Source: Ignelater luminosus (lineage: Eukaryota > Arthropoda > Insecta > Coleoptera > Elateridae). From it: a stretch of 64,000 nucleotides of DNA. The stretch lies in assembly GCA_011009095.1 (NCBI GenBank), contig VTPC01008591.1, positions 1-64,000 of the forward strand. Reading direction: 5' to 3'. A program made the translations under genes and the position numbers. This document shows positions 36,659-47,359 of the stretch, in pieces (the first letter of the stretch is position 1; every line of letters starts with the position of its first letter). The notes under the pieces are model-generated. The model worked only from the letters and a program-made list of their open reading frames with translations, was not told the DNA's origin and searched no databases.

Positions 36659-39578
36659 GTAATTGAGTACCGCATTCGTGGTAGTCCTGTCATTTCTATA
36701 AAAATTTCCTTTTGACAAGAAAATTTAATTTTCTCAAAGAAATCGATTGTGCGAGACAGAAAAGGTTTTTCACTTGCTCAGAGTCAACTTTTTGGCTTCT
36801 TAGCTTAGACTTAGCTTATTCAACCTTTGGTTCACTAACAGTGAATTTTTGAAGTGGAATCCTGGGCATTGAAAGTATCTCTTTGTTGCGTTTCATGATT
36901 CTGTATCTAAAAGCAAGTAGTCACAGATGCTTTTTAGAAAAATTGTCTGGAGGCAATTTTTAAAAATACTAGTTTTTAGATCTGCTAATATTTTCTTTTG
37001 CTTTCAATACCTTAATATCAATTCTTAAAAGTATAATCCGCATAATATTTATTATTAAATACTAAATACCTAGAGTAAATTAATTTATAATGTAATATAT
37101 AGAAAACTGCGTAGCATTCGAACTCACATCTCTAATAAACCGTGTTGTATCATAATTAATAATTTCTGTTGTTTGTCAGACTGGATTATCGTGAGGAGAC
37201 AAGCTAGGGATGTAGCATTGGGTCACCGATGTTTTTTGGTATCGACAGAAATTCTACAATGAGTACTTATTTTACATGTAGTAAAGAACGTTTCACTTTA
37301 TTTACTGTTTATTATACAAACTACTATTCTTAGAGATTTAATTGTTCCCAAGTATTAGTAATTCCATTTGCGATGTTTAAACAAACCCATGTTACAGATT
37401 TTGCCATGAGAATAGAATTTCTGTGTGAAACATTGTTGGTGTTCTATTGTTTAATGAATAAATCGTAAATCGCATTTTCGATTTATGATTTCATATTATA
37501 AATTTAATACAAAGCCAAAATAATATTAATAGAAAAGAAGAAAATACTAAACAAAAATATTAAAAATTCACTTGTACGGTAAACACGAAGAGCACCTCTG
37601 AATACAAAAAGTAAATTATTTTCATGTAACGCTGACCGTAAAAGTTTCTACTTCAAATAAAAATGAATACAGTTATTATGAATTTTGTTCAGTGAGCGCG
37701 AAATTGTTCTAGCAAATAAAGTCCCAAAAAATAACGTGCTTCTAAAAATGCTCCAGGGCGAATAACATTTTGCGAATGAAAAACAAAACCGATGGATGAT
37801 GGTAACTTATTTGACTTTACCGAATTACTTTATTTCATTTTTGCACGCATAATTTCTTTTTACCTTACCTGTTTATGAAATATCAAAAAATAATTCTACC
37901 CAGAAAAAAAGATTTTAACCCCTTTAACAGTCGGTTGTTTAATGCTATGGAAATTTTTAGCTCTTTTTTTTGTAATGAAAATGTATAACTTCTTTTGCTG
38001 AAATAATTACGTAAACATGTAAACATAAAAAATATGCTTTGGGCAACTGAAGCCTACCTTCTTTAGCATTCAAAGTTAGCGCTAAAACCACACCAAGGGG
38101 TAGAAATAAACCGTCTCTGTATTAAAAACACATTTCCTTTGTTTTTCTACATGAAATAATCATCTAAATTTTGTGGTACCAGCGAAATGTCGAGGCCCCG
38201 AGGATGTTAGAATCAAGCGTGCTTTGATCTTCAATTACAGTGTTGCCAACAGGTAATAGCAAAGTCTGAAACCCACCTTATATTTCCACTTCAGATGCTT
38301 CTACCGAATTCTTTATGTTGCTTTGTGATAAACAATGCATAAATTAATTACGGGCCGATCACAAACAGGTGCTTTGGCTTCAGGCAATTTTCAAATAACC
38401 GCATAGCTAGACTACATACACATTTTGTGTTAAAACGGATCTCTAAGCAGGAGGAAAATTAGATAGCTGCAAGGCTAAGGTGTTCGTCGTATTTCTCATT
38501 ATATTAAAATTAAATACAAATGTTTGGTAAAAATTAAAAACCAGCGGTTCGGAAATACTTTTTATACTATACTGTAAAAGCTTTTCAGGCAGCATTCTGT
38601 TGTTTATTTAAACTTCTACCGCAGGAAGCGTTTCTCCATTACATTGTTGAAATATACAAATGCATAAATTTTAATTGGTCTAACTCTAACAGTAAAATAG
38701 GATTACAAACTATAACGCTAACATTACAATAGTATAGAGGTTTATATCCAACAACCTGTAAAGAGCAACCCTCTCTTGCTCTACGGACCATAAATACCGA
38801 GAGAGTAGTCCAGGTCTCTCTAGCAATTCTGCATCATTTTGACGTTAGGCAATTCCATATGCAAGGGAATCTTAACTAATGTCCATTAATTTAGTCGGTA
38901 CGTGCACCCTGAGCCCCCATATTAAGTTTAGATGTAATAATGAACATTGTTGAGTCTCACTGAACAGGGTGGTAGCCCCGGGTCAGCCATGTAATAGCCG
39001 GACACGAAGCTTTGTGTGCATGTGTGTGAATCTCGCCAGCCGTCAACTGCTGCTCTCTCTCGCCTACTGTTTTCTAGTACTGCTATTTCGTCTAATTCAT
39101 GAATATGATTGAATTTCATAGAAAATGTTCTTTATTTTTGTAACAAAAACTTCTTTTGTTGCTTGTTCATTATAATATCATGAAAATTAAACATTTGTAC
39201 TTGTTTTACGTTTTCTAAAAGATAAAAAAAGTGAATTTAAAAACGATTCAGTTATTGTAAGTACATGATTAATACTAATAAAAGCATATGAGATACCTAC
39301 ATATGTACGTATAAAATTATACAGAATTTTGCCAAGTTCAGAATAAAATTCATAACACAGACCTCAAGCGCTTCTATATTCTAATCAGTTTTCTAAAATA
39401 TTTTACACAGCTATATTTGCTTGATAGGGTAACTTTTAATAGAGTTTTACGGTCAATTCTAATTTTCGGTATTATTCACATATTTTTTACCAAAATGGTG
39501 ATTATTTATCGCATCCAATAGCTACTCTCACCGTCACCGCACCATTACTTTACAGCTAGACAATATGTTCAGTCCAGG
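36659..39578. other. non-coding stretch between repeat copies A and B
   Basis: About 2.9 kb without a supported gene. A small higher-G+C block at 38.75-39.1 kb includes short inverted GAGAG/CTCTC motifs and an unrecognised minus-strand frame (38928-39119). Whether this DNA belongs to a larger A-to-C element or is unique host sequence cannot be decided here. Confidence 0.35.
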
Positions 39579-40014
39579 CATTTGGTAGAAAATAAAAGAA
39601 AATTTTGGTGGAGTTTGATTTTTGATACTATATGGTATTTTAAGTTGCTGAACACGAATCAGATGTTTGCCAACAAAAGTTGTTTCGGGAAATACGTTTT
39701 TCTTCCCAAAAAACGAGTAAAAAACGGACTTTTTTCGGTTTTTTCAAAATAACTCCGAAACTATGCATTTTACGTGGAAGTCGATTCGGTATGAAACTAA
39801 AGAGGATAAACTTTCCTACATTTTATGTATGTGAGGTTTTTTCTCCGGTTAATAGTTTATCCGTGAGAGCGCCGCAAAAATGTGTGTCAAAAATCAAAAC
39901 TTCCAATAACGGGAATTACGGCACTGTGCGTAGATTTAACACGAAAACTATCCATTTTACACAAATGTTGACCGTGTGTTATATCAAAGGTGATGTAATT
40001 TTATGTATCTGAGA
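39579..40014 (+). repeat. terminal inverted repeat, copy B
   Basis: Left end of the CXC-gene element, about 435 bp, with the same internal landmarks as copies A and C. Its outermost part is CATTTGGTAG with a short deletion before AAATAAAAG. Confidence 0.88.
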
Positions 40015-40246
40015 TTAAAGATTTTGCTGCTAGCGCCCGTAGAATCAATCAGGCAAAAAAATGTCTGGGTGCTACTAAATACTTTATTTACAGATGTCGA
40101 GAGCTTAAAGTAGCATTAGTAGTAAAAAAAGTAATATTAATTATTATTCATATTCATTTCCGCATTCTTCTAGAAGGTCCCGGCTGGTGATCAGCATCTG
40201 CAACATAAAAAATAGATGTATGGGATTAACGGGTGTTCTTATGACT

Positions 40247-40985
40247 TTAAATATTGTAGAATATATTTTTTTCTAATGGTAAATATTTCATACCTTCTGG
40301 CATGGTATATTTATCTTCCATTGGATCCACTGGTTCAACGGGTGGGAAATTCGTTTCCAGCTTGGTTTCGATGTCCAATTTTTCATCTTCGTCCTCACCT
40401 ATCACTGCATTATTGGTGCAGCCTCCCTCGCAGTTGAAGCACATGCTGGAGTAGCAAAGCCCTGCCTTCCTGCACCCACAATTGTGCGGGCAGTTCTTCG
40501 TACACTTGCAGGATACGAGCTTCAATAATGCAGAGGTAGCAGAAGGTAGAAGGGTGGTCACAGGTTCAAGGCCAATATTTGTTTTTTCTCCATGCCCACT
40601 CTTCAGCATTTCTTTCTACCCCCAGCCATTGCGGGACCTGGTGGTAGACTCTTACAGAGTACTACCGTGCTGCAGCTGCAGATGGTGGTAGAGCAGCTGT
40701 GTTGGAACTGTACCTGAAGGCTGCTTTCTTGTAGTAAATGTATCTTAGGTGGTTGAGCGTAGGCACATTTGTTCCACTGTAGCCATACAGTGAAACGAGG
40801 AAACGTTCCCTAGCAGTAGCTACCATCTCTTGAATAGCATTTGAGTCTGTGAAGACTTGTACAATGTCAGCAACGTTTGGGTTATTTACAAGTGTATTGA
40901 GGAACTTCATTTTCCCTTGTTTGAACATTGCTGACGTATGCTTTTCCACACTTTCCTTCCTTTTTGTACTGACCTCGATAAACAA
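40247..40985 (-). pseudogene. element gene remnant: TTSA/QGK region and CXC cysteine-rich domain
   Basis: Reading from 40985 downward: TSAMFKQGKMKFLNTLVN, then VFTDSNAIQEMVATARERFL, then VSLYGYSGTNVPTLNHLRY and AALPPSAAAAR. A TAG, then SVRVYHQVPQWLG and EEWAWRKN, a frameshift, then LEPVTTLLPSATSALLKLV follow. The cysteine cluster is CKCTKNCPHNCGCRKAGLC with more CxxC pairs, and the tail is acidic. The cluster has the CxCxxxCxxxxCxC spacing of tesmin/TSO1-type CXC DNA-binding domains. The preceding segment resembles the end of a PIN/XPG-like (asteroid-type) nuclease fold seen in many unannotated insect proteins, normally GCDTTSAxF-QGK. The front of the protein is missing. One stop and one frameshift show decay. 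Confidence 0.7.
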
Positions 40986-41438
40986 TACAATACCTCGGCT
41001 TTTAACATTTTACATGGTAGTTCTATCTTCTAAAGAAGAGTCACAAATAAATACACACCGACATTGCGTTAAACTCACTTTGGAGATTCACTAAACATTG
41101 AGATACGAACGAGTAAACAGTGAAAGAGCCTGAAAGCAACTAAAGCAGGGATGTTATGAAGCGGCAAGTTGTAGGATAAGCAAAACCTAGAATTGAGCAA
41201 AAAAAACTTCGGTGGGAACATTGTTTTGTTTTGTTTCATTGCTAAAATTTGCTGATCTAATTTTATTTTAAATCTACCTAAATGATGGCTTGAATAAAAA
41301 CTTAAATGTAATAAAATCGTGTATTATTGCAGTAGGGTAATAGATAACATGTAAATGTAATAGCATCCTTGAACTGAAGAATAGAGATGAGCTATATTTC
41401 ACTTAGTAGTGAAAAGCTAGTGGCGGGGGTGGGAGATC
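40986..41438. other. element core, non-coding part
   Basis: Lies between the gene remnant and copy C. No coding similarity is recognisable. Probably what remains after internal deletion of the missing 5' part of the gene. Confidence 0.4.
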
Positions 41439-41888
41439 TCAGATACATAAAATATAGTCAATTACATCACCTTTAATATAATACATGGTCAACATTTGCA
41501 TAAAATGGATAGTTTTCGTGTTAAACGTACAGTGCCGTAATTCCCATTATTGAGAGTTTTGGCTTTTGACACCCATTTTCTCGGCGCTCTTGCGGATAAA
41601 CTATTAACCGGAGAAAAAACCTCAAATACATAAAATGTAGGAAATTTTATCCTCTTTAATTTCCTACAGAATCGACTTCCACGTAAAATGCATAGTTTCC
41701 GAGTTATCTTAAAAAACTGAAAAAAGTCCGTTTTTTACAAGTTTTTTGGAAAAAAAACCTGTTTCCCGAGAAAAGTCTTGTTGGCAAACCTCTGATTCGT
41801 GTTCAGCGACTTAAAATACCATATACTACCAAAACTCAAAACTCCACCAAAACTTTCTTTTATTTGCTCTTTTTGAGCACCTAATGAC
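41439..41888 (-). repeat. terminal inverted repeat, copy C
   Basis: Right end of the CXC-gene element, inverted relative to A and B and retaining the full outer end (CTTTTTGAGCACCTAATGAC on the plus strand). Confidence 0.9.
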
Positions 41889-42809
41889 GACTATTAGTGT
41901 ATCACCTCAAACAAATCAATAAATATAAAAATACTGTCCACTCTCTATTCTTGTTACACTAGCAACCACTGGTTGCTAACCAGAACACCACTATAGTTTA
42001 ACCTATAGGTTAAATAATTAAAATATTTAATATTAATATTAACTTCTGGTACAATCAAATAGGTGTTTGATAGATAGTATGGAAACCAGCAAAGCGAAAA
42101 AGTAAAAAGAAGGAAAAAACAAGTTAGAATTTGGCAGAAAGCACGTTTTATGAAAACACCTGTAATGGGACCAAACGTGGTTTATTGAAAACAAAAAACA
42201 TTTAGTAGACCTTCTTCATATAGCCAACTCGCCAACTGGAAGAAAAGCCATTTCTTAAGTAAAGCTTGGATAGTTAAGATTCAACTGAAAAGCAGCCTTC
42301 GTAACTTGGGCTTATATCAGCAATACGAATTCACGTCATAATTTTGAATTTTTTTGCCAGATACATAAAACAGAAGACTCTTTAGGTTTCATTTTGTGAT
42401 ATTTGTTATTGAAAATGCAGCTTCGGTAGAAGTTAACGAGGCTACATCTGAGCCTGAATCAAGATGTCAAGTCAGGCGAAAGCTGGGATTGTATCTTAAT
42501 CTCAATCAAACTTCTTAAGAGTGGCTTTCTAAAAGAGTAGAATGCTTGAACAAAAACAGAAGATATCTAGTAAAATGAGTTAGTTACTGAGAAGTCTGTC
42601 AAAGATAAAAAGCTGGGAAAGCGACTGTTCTAAGGCTCTTTCTACGAGACTTGCTGAAAAGATTTCTGCAATAGGGTACTTCCGGTGGTGTCAGCGTTGT
42701 GCCATTCAAGAAATTTGTCACTTCTAACATATAATGTAGTTGACAGTTCGTACCCAAGCTAACCAGTTCTGTTTACATAGCTCTTTGAAAAAAGTAATTT
42801 TGTGAAAAA
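41889..42809. other. non-coding stretch
   Basis: No supported gene. The segment directly before 42810 should hold the 5' end of the decayed mariner, but no terminal repeat or TA pair could be recognised. Confidence 0.45.
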
Positions 42810-43641
42810 ATGGAACTCTCGCATGAACATTTTCGAGCAATGAATTTTTACAATTTTCGAAGCAACTTAACATCCAAACAATGCATCGAACGGCTTAATG
42901 CGGCTTCTGGTGAAGAAGCTCCATTAAATAGAACCGTTCTGAGTTCCAGCATGGACGTTTTTTTCTCAGGAATGAATTTCGTGAAGGTCGTCCATTCACG
43001 ACTGTTGTTGCCACTAAAGTTGATGCTGTGCGTGAAATGATTGAGCGAGATCGGCATCTGATATACCGTGAAATAGGGGTCACCTTGGGCATGACATGAA
43101 CGCAATACACACGACTTTACACGATCATTTAAACATACTTTGCAGTAGCTGGATTCCACATAATTTGAATGAAGCTGAAAAGCAGAATCGTGTGAATTGG
43201 TGCAAAGAAATGCTGAAGAAATTCAACCGAGGTCATTCAGATTTAGTGTACGACATTATTACTGGTGACGAAAGTTGGATCTACTAATACGAGCCTGAAA
43301 CTAAACAACAATCCACTGTTTGAATGTTTCAAGATGAGTCGAAATTCACAAAAATTGTTCGTTTACACAGTGTTGCAAAACAAATGATCGCTTGTTTTTT
43401 CCGTATTTCTGGACATGTGGCAACTATGGCTTTAAAGAATCGTAGAACTGTGAATACTAATTGGTACACAACAATTTGTTTGCCGGAAGTCCGGTGAAAT
43501 CAGAAAAAACAATCCAAATCCAAGATGCGTAGTGAGCCTTATGCTTCACCTGAAGCAGTTGTTGAGGCATTTAGGCAACTGGCTGCTGAGGTACCAGCTT
43601 CAAATTGGAAAAAATGCTTTAAGAATAAAGCCATTTACTAA
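42810..43641 (+). pseudogene. mariner transposase, internally deleted
   Basis: From ATG 42810 the frame reads MELSHEHFRAMNFYNF and KQCIERLNAASGEEAP, shifts, continues as EMIERDRHLIYREIGVTLGM, then SWIPHNLNEAEKQNRVNWCK and TGDESWIY (first catalytic Asp). A stop replaces the next residue. YEPETKQQSTV, HVATMALKNRRTVN and WYTTICLPEV follow. The next block jumps to SPEAVVEAFRQLA and ASNWKKCF, so about 80 residues carrying the second and third catalytic Asp are missing. It belongs to a SETMAR-like mariner lineage different from the copies at 10.1 and 51.2 kb. At least three frameshifts or stops plus the deletion indicate age. Confidence 0.9.
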
Positions 43642-46600
43642 ACTGTAACTGTGTTTTTCTTAACCATTTGTAGAAATTTTCCCAGCAAGCCTCGTTATTT
43701 TGACATTTTTGGCTGTACTTTGTGTAAAATGAAAATAATCTAAAAATGTCAAATTGACAAGAGCAAACTGGATTACTGGCACTATCTTAGTACTATTAAT
43801 TAGGGCTGTACCTTTTTTTGTTTTTTCAAAGAAAGAAAATTGTGACATCATTCCAGAAAAATAAAAATCAAACCATACATTGATTATTAATGAAGACATT
43901 ACATGAGTAGTAAATACTTTTAATCATCCAAACGTTCAAAATAAATAAAAGTTTTAAAAGAAAGTATCCAAACTTTGTTGGGCGTTTCCTAGTTTTACTA
44001 CTTCTACTGGAGCTTTCCTTAGTAGTAGAAGTGAATATGAGAGCTGTTATGTCTGCTATATTAATTAGCTCTTATTAAATTCTTATCCATACCTTTTATA
44101 AATTCCTTTTCCTGAGTGAAAAGGAACATGCGACCTTCTATGGAAATTCACTCTCGAAGAGAAGTATTGAGATATCTTATTAGAAGGTTCAACTTCTTGT
44201 TTTTCTTGGTGTGGCTTCATGCGATTTTTCTACATTTTAATCTCGTCACTTAATAAAGAAAAGATTACCATTAGACAGGAGCTCAGGGTCTGATTTCCAG
44301 TTTAACTATTGACTATTCCTATGTAATTTTAATGGCAAAAATTAGCTCTTACCACCTTCTTACCCATTCTTTCTGATTAAGAAGTGTTCAACTTCTTCTA
44401 GCAATTCGTATGTACATGAAAGCAGAGGCAAGTTAGGAGCAATACATAGAATAGAAATTGTAAAGAACCTCTTCGTAGTCGGTTGTAGATATTTAAAAAC
44501 TGTTTCAGAATAATCAGGTACCTTGTATAAAAAAATTCCTGGTGGTGAATTTATCTATACAAAGGGAGAGCTCTTGAACATCAAGTAGACGTTCACTTCC
44601 CTAGATTAGCAATTTTTCTACTAGAGTTATTTAGACTTTTTTGAACAGCCACAACTACCGCTGACTAAAGATTGATCACTAAATCAGCATCTCCTGTAAG
44701 AATTAAAAGGACTATCAATTTATCCAAAACGTACAAAAGTACAGAATTGAATGATATATTCCTCCCCATTTACACAAGGTGCTCATTATCTTACACCTAC
44801 ATAATTACTACAATTTGCGTGCTAGTTTGGTTTCGACTATATTTATTCCTATATCGCAGAAAAGATAGGGCGTTCGTTAGTCAAGAATTTGATAATATAA
44901 CATCCGACTCAATCTGCTATTAGTTGAAACATCATGGTCTATCCTTGACTGCTGCTACACTGACTAATCGCCAAAGAGGTATTGTCTATCTCTTTGAATT
45001 GAAAATTAAGATCGTTTTCAAAACAATCTCAAGAAAATAAGTCGCCCGTTAGTCACAGAGAAGTATTCAAGGCCGACAGCTTGGTCTTTTTTACTGATAT
45101 TTTTGGATATATTTATAAGAATTTCATAACACAATATCCGACTTAGTCTGCTATTAATTCAAATATTATGGCCTATTTTCTACTGCTGTTAAATTTACTA
45201 ATCACTAGAATGGTATTTTCAGAAATAATATTGCCTTCTTTCTTTTTCTTTGGTATATCGTAGTCGATAGGTTCTTGCAGATCTTTAGTGGAGATCTTAT
45301 GGTAAAGCCATGCTATCAAGCCTAAAGAAACTTGACAAAACTGTAAATGACATTATGTAAAGTGCCTTAAGTATTATTTAGACTTAGTGCATAAATTATG
45401 GATTGGCAATTAATCTTTATAAAGCCTTTTTGACCCTTTCTCTTTAAGAAGTTTATGAGTGATTTGCTTATTGCGTGATAGGAGAAAATGTTCTATGTTT
45501 TAAACGTGGTTTATTTCACCGTTGCCAGGTTAGCAACGAACAAGTCTTGCTTTTTCGAATATGCTAATTTTATGTTGACATGTTTTTTAGTATTCTGTCG
45601 TTTTCAGGTTTAGAGAAAAAGATGGAGAACCGTGTAGAAAAAAAATACCCTACTTTTGCACAAAGGTTTCTAATAATATTCTTTTTTATCTTTTTTAAGA
45701 TTTTATCATGAGCTCTCTATTTGTATACTGCTTTACATAAAAAGTTCCTCTTAGTTATCATGGCTACCTGACTGATGGAGAAATGCATACTCTCTAGGAA
45801 AAGTGACTGTCTAAAGTTTAGGGATTTCTTTTTATTCTGAGATTACTCACAAAACTCCTTAAGACACAAAGAATTAGTAGAGTCGAGAGTACTAGATAAA
45901 GAATTATCTTTGCAAGATGATTTATTTCCTCTTTTTGGGCAACAAAGAGTATGTTTGGCAAAACTTGTGGTCTAAGTCGCGAATTGCATTGCAATGGTAA
46001 TAAAGCCTTCGTATTAAGCATTTCATTATTATAGTAAGAAATTATATAATTAGTTGACCAAGAGATGAATCGGACAAGACAGCAGCAGCGTTGAAGTTTA
46101 ATTATTTAAGGTAAAACGCTGCCATAAAAATATTTTTAAGTTTCTCGTCTTTGTGAACGTCTAACCTTCATCTCCTTACAGTATTTGGAAGAACGGTTAG
46201 TGGCTTAACATAGAGGTTTTTTATTTACTGTGTACAGACGGCTAAACACATCAAGGAACGAGGTCTAAGCTCAATCTTTACAGATGTTAACGCTAAGGGT
46301 TTTGTAAAATTTGCAGTTAGATCAGGATTTGAGAAGTCTTTAAACTTCAAATCAAAAGTAAAACTTTCATTTCCTCCAGGCATTCAAAGACGTTTGCTAT
46401 CCTATCGGCACACTTAAAAATCTCTGAAGGAGATGTGTAAATAGTATATACATATGTGCACAACTACAGTTACCTCAGAATTAGTTTGAAGTATTAAACC
46501 CATCGGCTTTTGTGAATCAAAGAAAGTGGATGAAGCTATTTTTGGTTTCAGAGCATGACAAAATAAAAGGAAATTCCGGCACCAAAGACTCTAGTTTTGG

Positions 46601-47028
46601 AAAACACTAATAACCTCTTCTTTTCGTAAGAATTCTATTGGTAGTTGTTCTATGTTTAATTGAACTCTAGAAAGAAAGCAACAAATCCGATTTTAGATAA
46701 ACAAGCTTTCTGACTGAGGGGCCGTTCTGTAAATTGTTACAGGCTTGCTGACAGGATATTGCTACGTAAAAGGCAGCTTACTTGCCACGTTTCTATTTAG
46801 ATGGGCAATGAAGATTCATGGCAAATACGGAGAGGAACAAAATTAATGCCTGGCTTGAAATTCCTGTTATCTCTAAGAACTTAAATGTATTCGGCCAGAA
46901 AGAACAAAACTCATCTTGATCGGGTTTCATGTTGATTCATGTCGTTGGCCATAGGATGGGGGATTTTGTAAATAAAAGAGACCGTATAAATTATAATAAT
47001 AAAAGAAGAGGTATTTACTAATTTAATC
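43642..47028. other. A+T-rich non-coding stretch with a diverged duplication
   Basis: No supported gene. Two segments about 234 bp apart (44885-44985 and 45119-45222) are related at roughly two-thirds identity. Open frames at 44672-44923 and 45818-46021 are not recognised. Confidence 0.4.
44885..45222 (+). repeat. old tandem duplication, unit about 234 bp
   Basis: AATTTGATAATATAACATCC and AATTTCATAACACAATATCC begin two aligned segments that continue through CTGCTATTA(G/A)TT, ATGG(T/C)CTAT, (CTGCTG/CTGCTGTT) and GGTATT. The similarity is clear but diverged. Confidence 0.55.
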
Positions 47029-47032
47029 ATAT

Positions 47033-47355
47033 TGTAACGCACGACCAACTGAATATACCAGAGAAGTCTCGAACTGTTCAGGCGTTCCGATCGACGAATG
47101 TGCGAGAAAAGGCGCGAACCTTTTAGTCTCATGGAGAGAAACAAGGAAACGATGTATAAACCCAAGCGAGAATTGAGTCGGCAGTTATGCAGTGAATAAG
47201 CTCGTAGTGATATTGTAAAATTAGTGATATAAATTAATTATTCTGTACATATAGAAATAAATAAATTTAGTAAAAATAAATATTAGAAACAAATTATAAC
47301 AGACTTAGTTTAAATAAATACTAAAAATAAATAAACGTTTTATTACAGCGTTACA
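47033..47355. mobile_element. solo LTR
   Basis: A 323-bp segment starts TGTAACGC and ends GCGTTACA, the TG...CA form with 8-bp perfect inverted ends typical of LTRs. ATAT directly precedes (47029-47032) and follows it (47356-47359), a 4-bp target duplication as made by Gypsy-type integrases. Its 5' half is less A+T-rich and its 3' half is an A/T-rich U5-like tract with AATAAATAAA motifs. No internal retroelement sequence adjoins, so it is a solo LTR left by recombination. The orientation of the parent element is not known. Confidence 0.78.
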
Positions 47356-47359
47356 ATAT

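Larger units (their letters stand above)
39579..41888 (-). mobile_element. DNA transposon with ~435-bp inverted ends and CXC gene remnant
   Basis: Copy B (39579-40014) and copy C (41439-41888, inverted) form long terminal inverted repeats around a 1.4-kb core with a minus-strand gene remnant. B and C match each other better than either matches A, including a shared inner extension TTATGTATCTGAGA, so they are the likely pair. The outer ends read CATT(A/T)GGT; B lacks about ten bases present in A and C. No clear target duplication is visible. The superfamily is not established. Long inverted ends plus a nuclease-like/CXC gene would fit Academ-type elements, which I offer only as a hypothesis. 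The roughly 2.3-kb length and broken gene mark it as a deletion derivative. Confidence 0.75.

Noticed and set aside
36220-41888. Reading the whole A-to-C interval as one 5.7-kb transposon
   Set aside because: Copies B and C are closer to each other than either is to A and share an inner extension that A lacks; no matching target duplication links A with C.
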